Positions 5,705-5,769 of a stretch of DNA of 5,769 nucleotides are shown piece by piece. The position numbers and the translations under genes are program-made. The first letter of the stretch is position 1. The number at the start of each line of letters is the position of its first letter. This DNA comes from a bacterium. Lineage in GTDB: Bacteria > Chlamydiota > Chlamydiia > Chlamydiales > JAFEGQ01. The notes beneath the pieces were generated by a model. It worked only from the letters and a program-made list of their open reading frames with translations. It searched no databases and had not been told where the DNA came from. The DNA lies in the NCBI GenBank assembly GCA_021809305.1, contig JAKBAF010000098.1, positions 1 through 5,769 of the forward strand. The letters run 5' to 3'.

Positions 5705-5769
5705 ATCTCCATTGAGCAGTAGTGTGCTGGCGTTGACTATTAAATTTGTCGAACAAGATTAAGATCGGA
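5705..5769 (-). other. Passenger-like coding sequence upstream of the TTG, with in-frame TAA (possible frameshift)
   Basis: The frame of the autotransporter continues upstream of the TTG without a stop to 5758, reading TNLIVNASTLLLNGD just before the TTG. This is typical beta-helix passenger style. TAA at 5761-5759 then closes the frame, and there is no ATG or GTG between. A neighbouring minus-strand frame reads SDLNLV at 5769-5752 before its own stop at 5742-5740. A single indel between about 5761 and 5740 would join the two into continuous passenger sequence. A natural frameshift, a sequencing error near a contig end, or a chance reading cannot be told apart from the window alone. Confidence 0.45.

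Overview
The window comes from a Gram-negative, double-membrane bacterium. It encodes an outer-membrane autotransporter barrel ending in the C-terminal Phe typical of such proteins, a GspL/PilM-PilN-like protein of a type II secretion or type IV pilus machine, and a secreted MORN-like protein. A cysteine-dense outer-membrane autotransporter would suit a member of the Chlamydiota outside the classical animal pathogens, because chlamydial envelopes are stabilised by disulfides. This placement is an inference from protein style only. No marker gene in the window fixes the taxonomy.

Layout. Positions 1-2808 hold three minus-strand genes, transcribed right to left: a GspL-like (PilM+PilN) inner-membrane protein of 549 aa, an unrecognised single-pass membrane protein of 220 aa that starts with GTG, and the first 167 residues of a secreted MORN-variant-repeat protein that runs off the left edge. 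The stop of each gene overlaps the start of the next (GTGA and ATGA), so this is a tight, probably translationally coupled operon. Positions 2809-2948 form a divergent intergenic region with back-to-back -10-like elements. Positions 2949-4208 hold a plus-strand pair, a single-repeat YggT-family membrane protein and a DusB-type tRNA-dihydrouridine synthase, 9 bases apart. Positions 4238-5704, and possibly further right, hold a minus-strand gene convergent with dusB. It encodes the C-terminal part of an autotransporter: the end of a passenger, a linker helix, a nine-cysteine segment and a beta-barrel. Its 5' end is anomalous, with an in-frame TAA, no ATG or GTG and no signal peptide. No stretch over 300 bases lacks a gene. 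I saw no tRNA, rRNA, CRISPR array, insertion sequence or convincing terminator.

How the parts fit. The left operon looks like an accessory segment of a secretion or pilus assembly platform: a GspL-like recruiter, a protein in the place where GspM/PilO would be expected, and an exported repeat protein. The yggT-dusB pair is housekeeping (membrane protein plus tRNA modification). The right gene is a surface protein. The most interesting points are the cysteine cluster placed exactly between the autotransporter linker helix and the barrel, the broken-looking 5' end of that gene, and the divergent GspL-like operon with its two poorly known partners.
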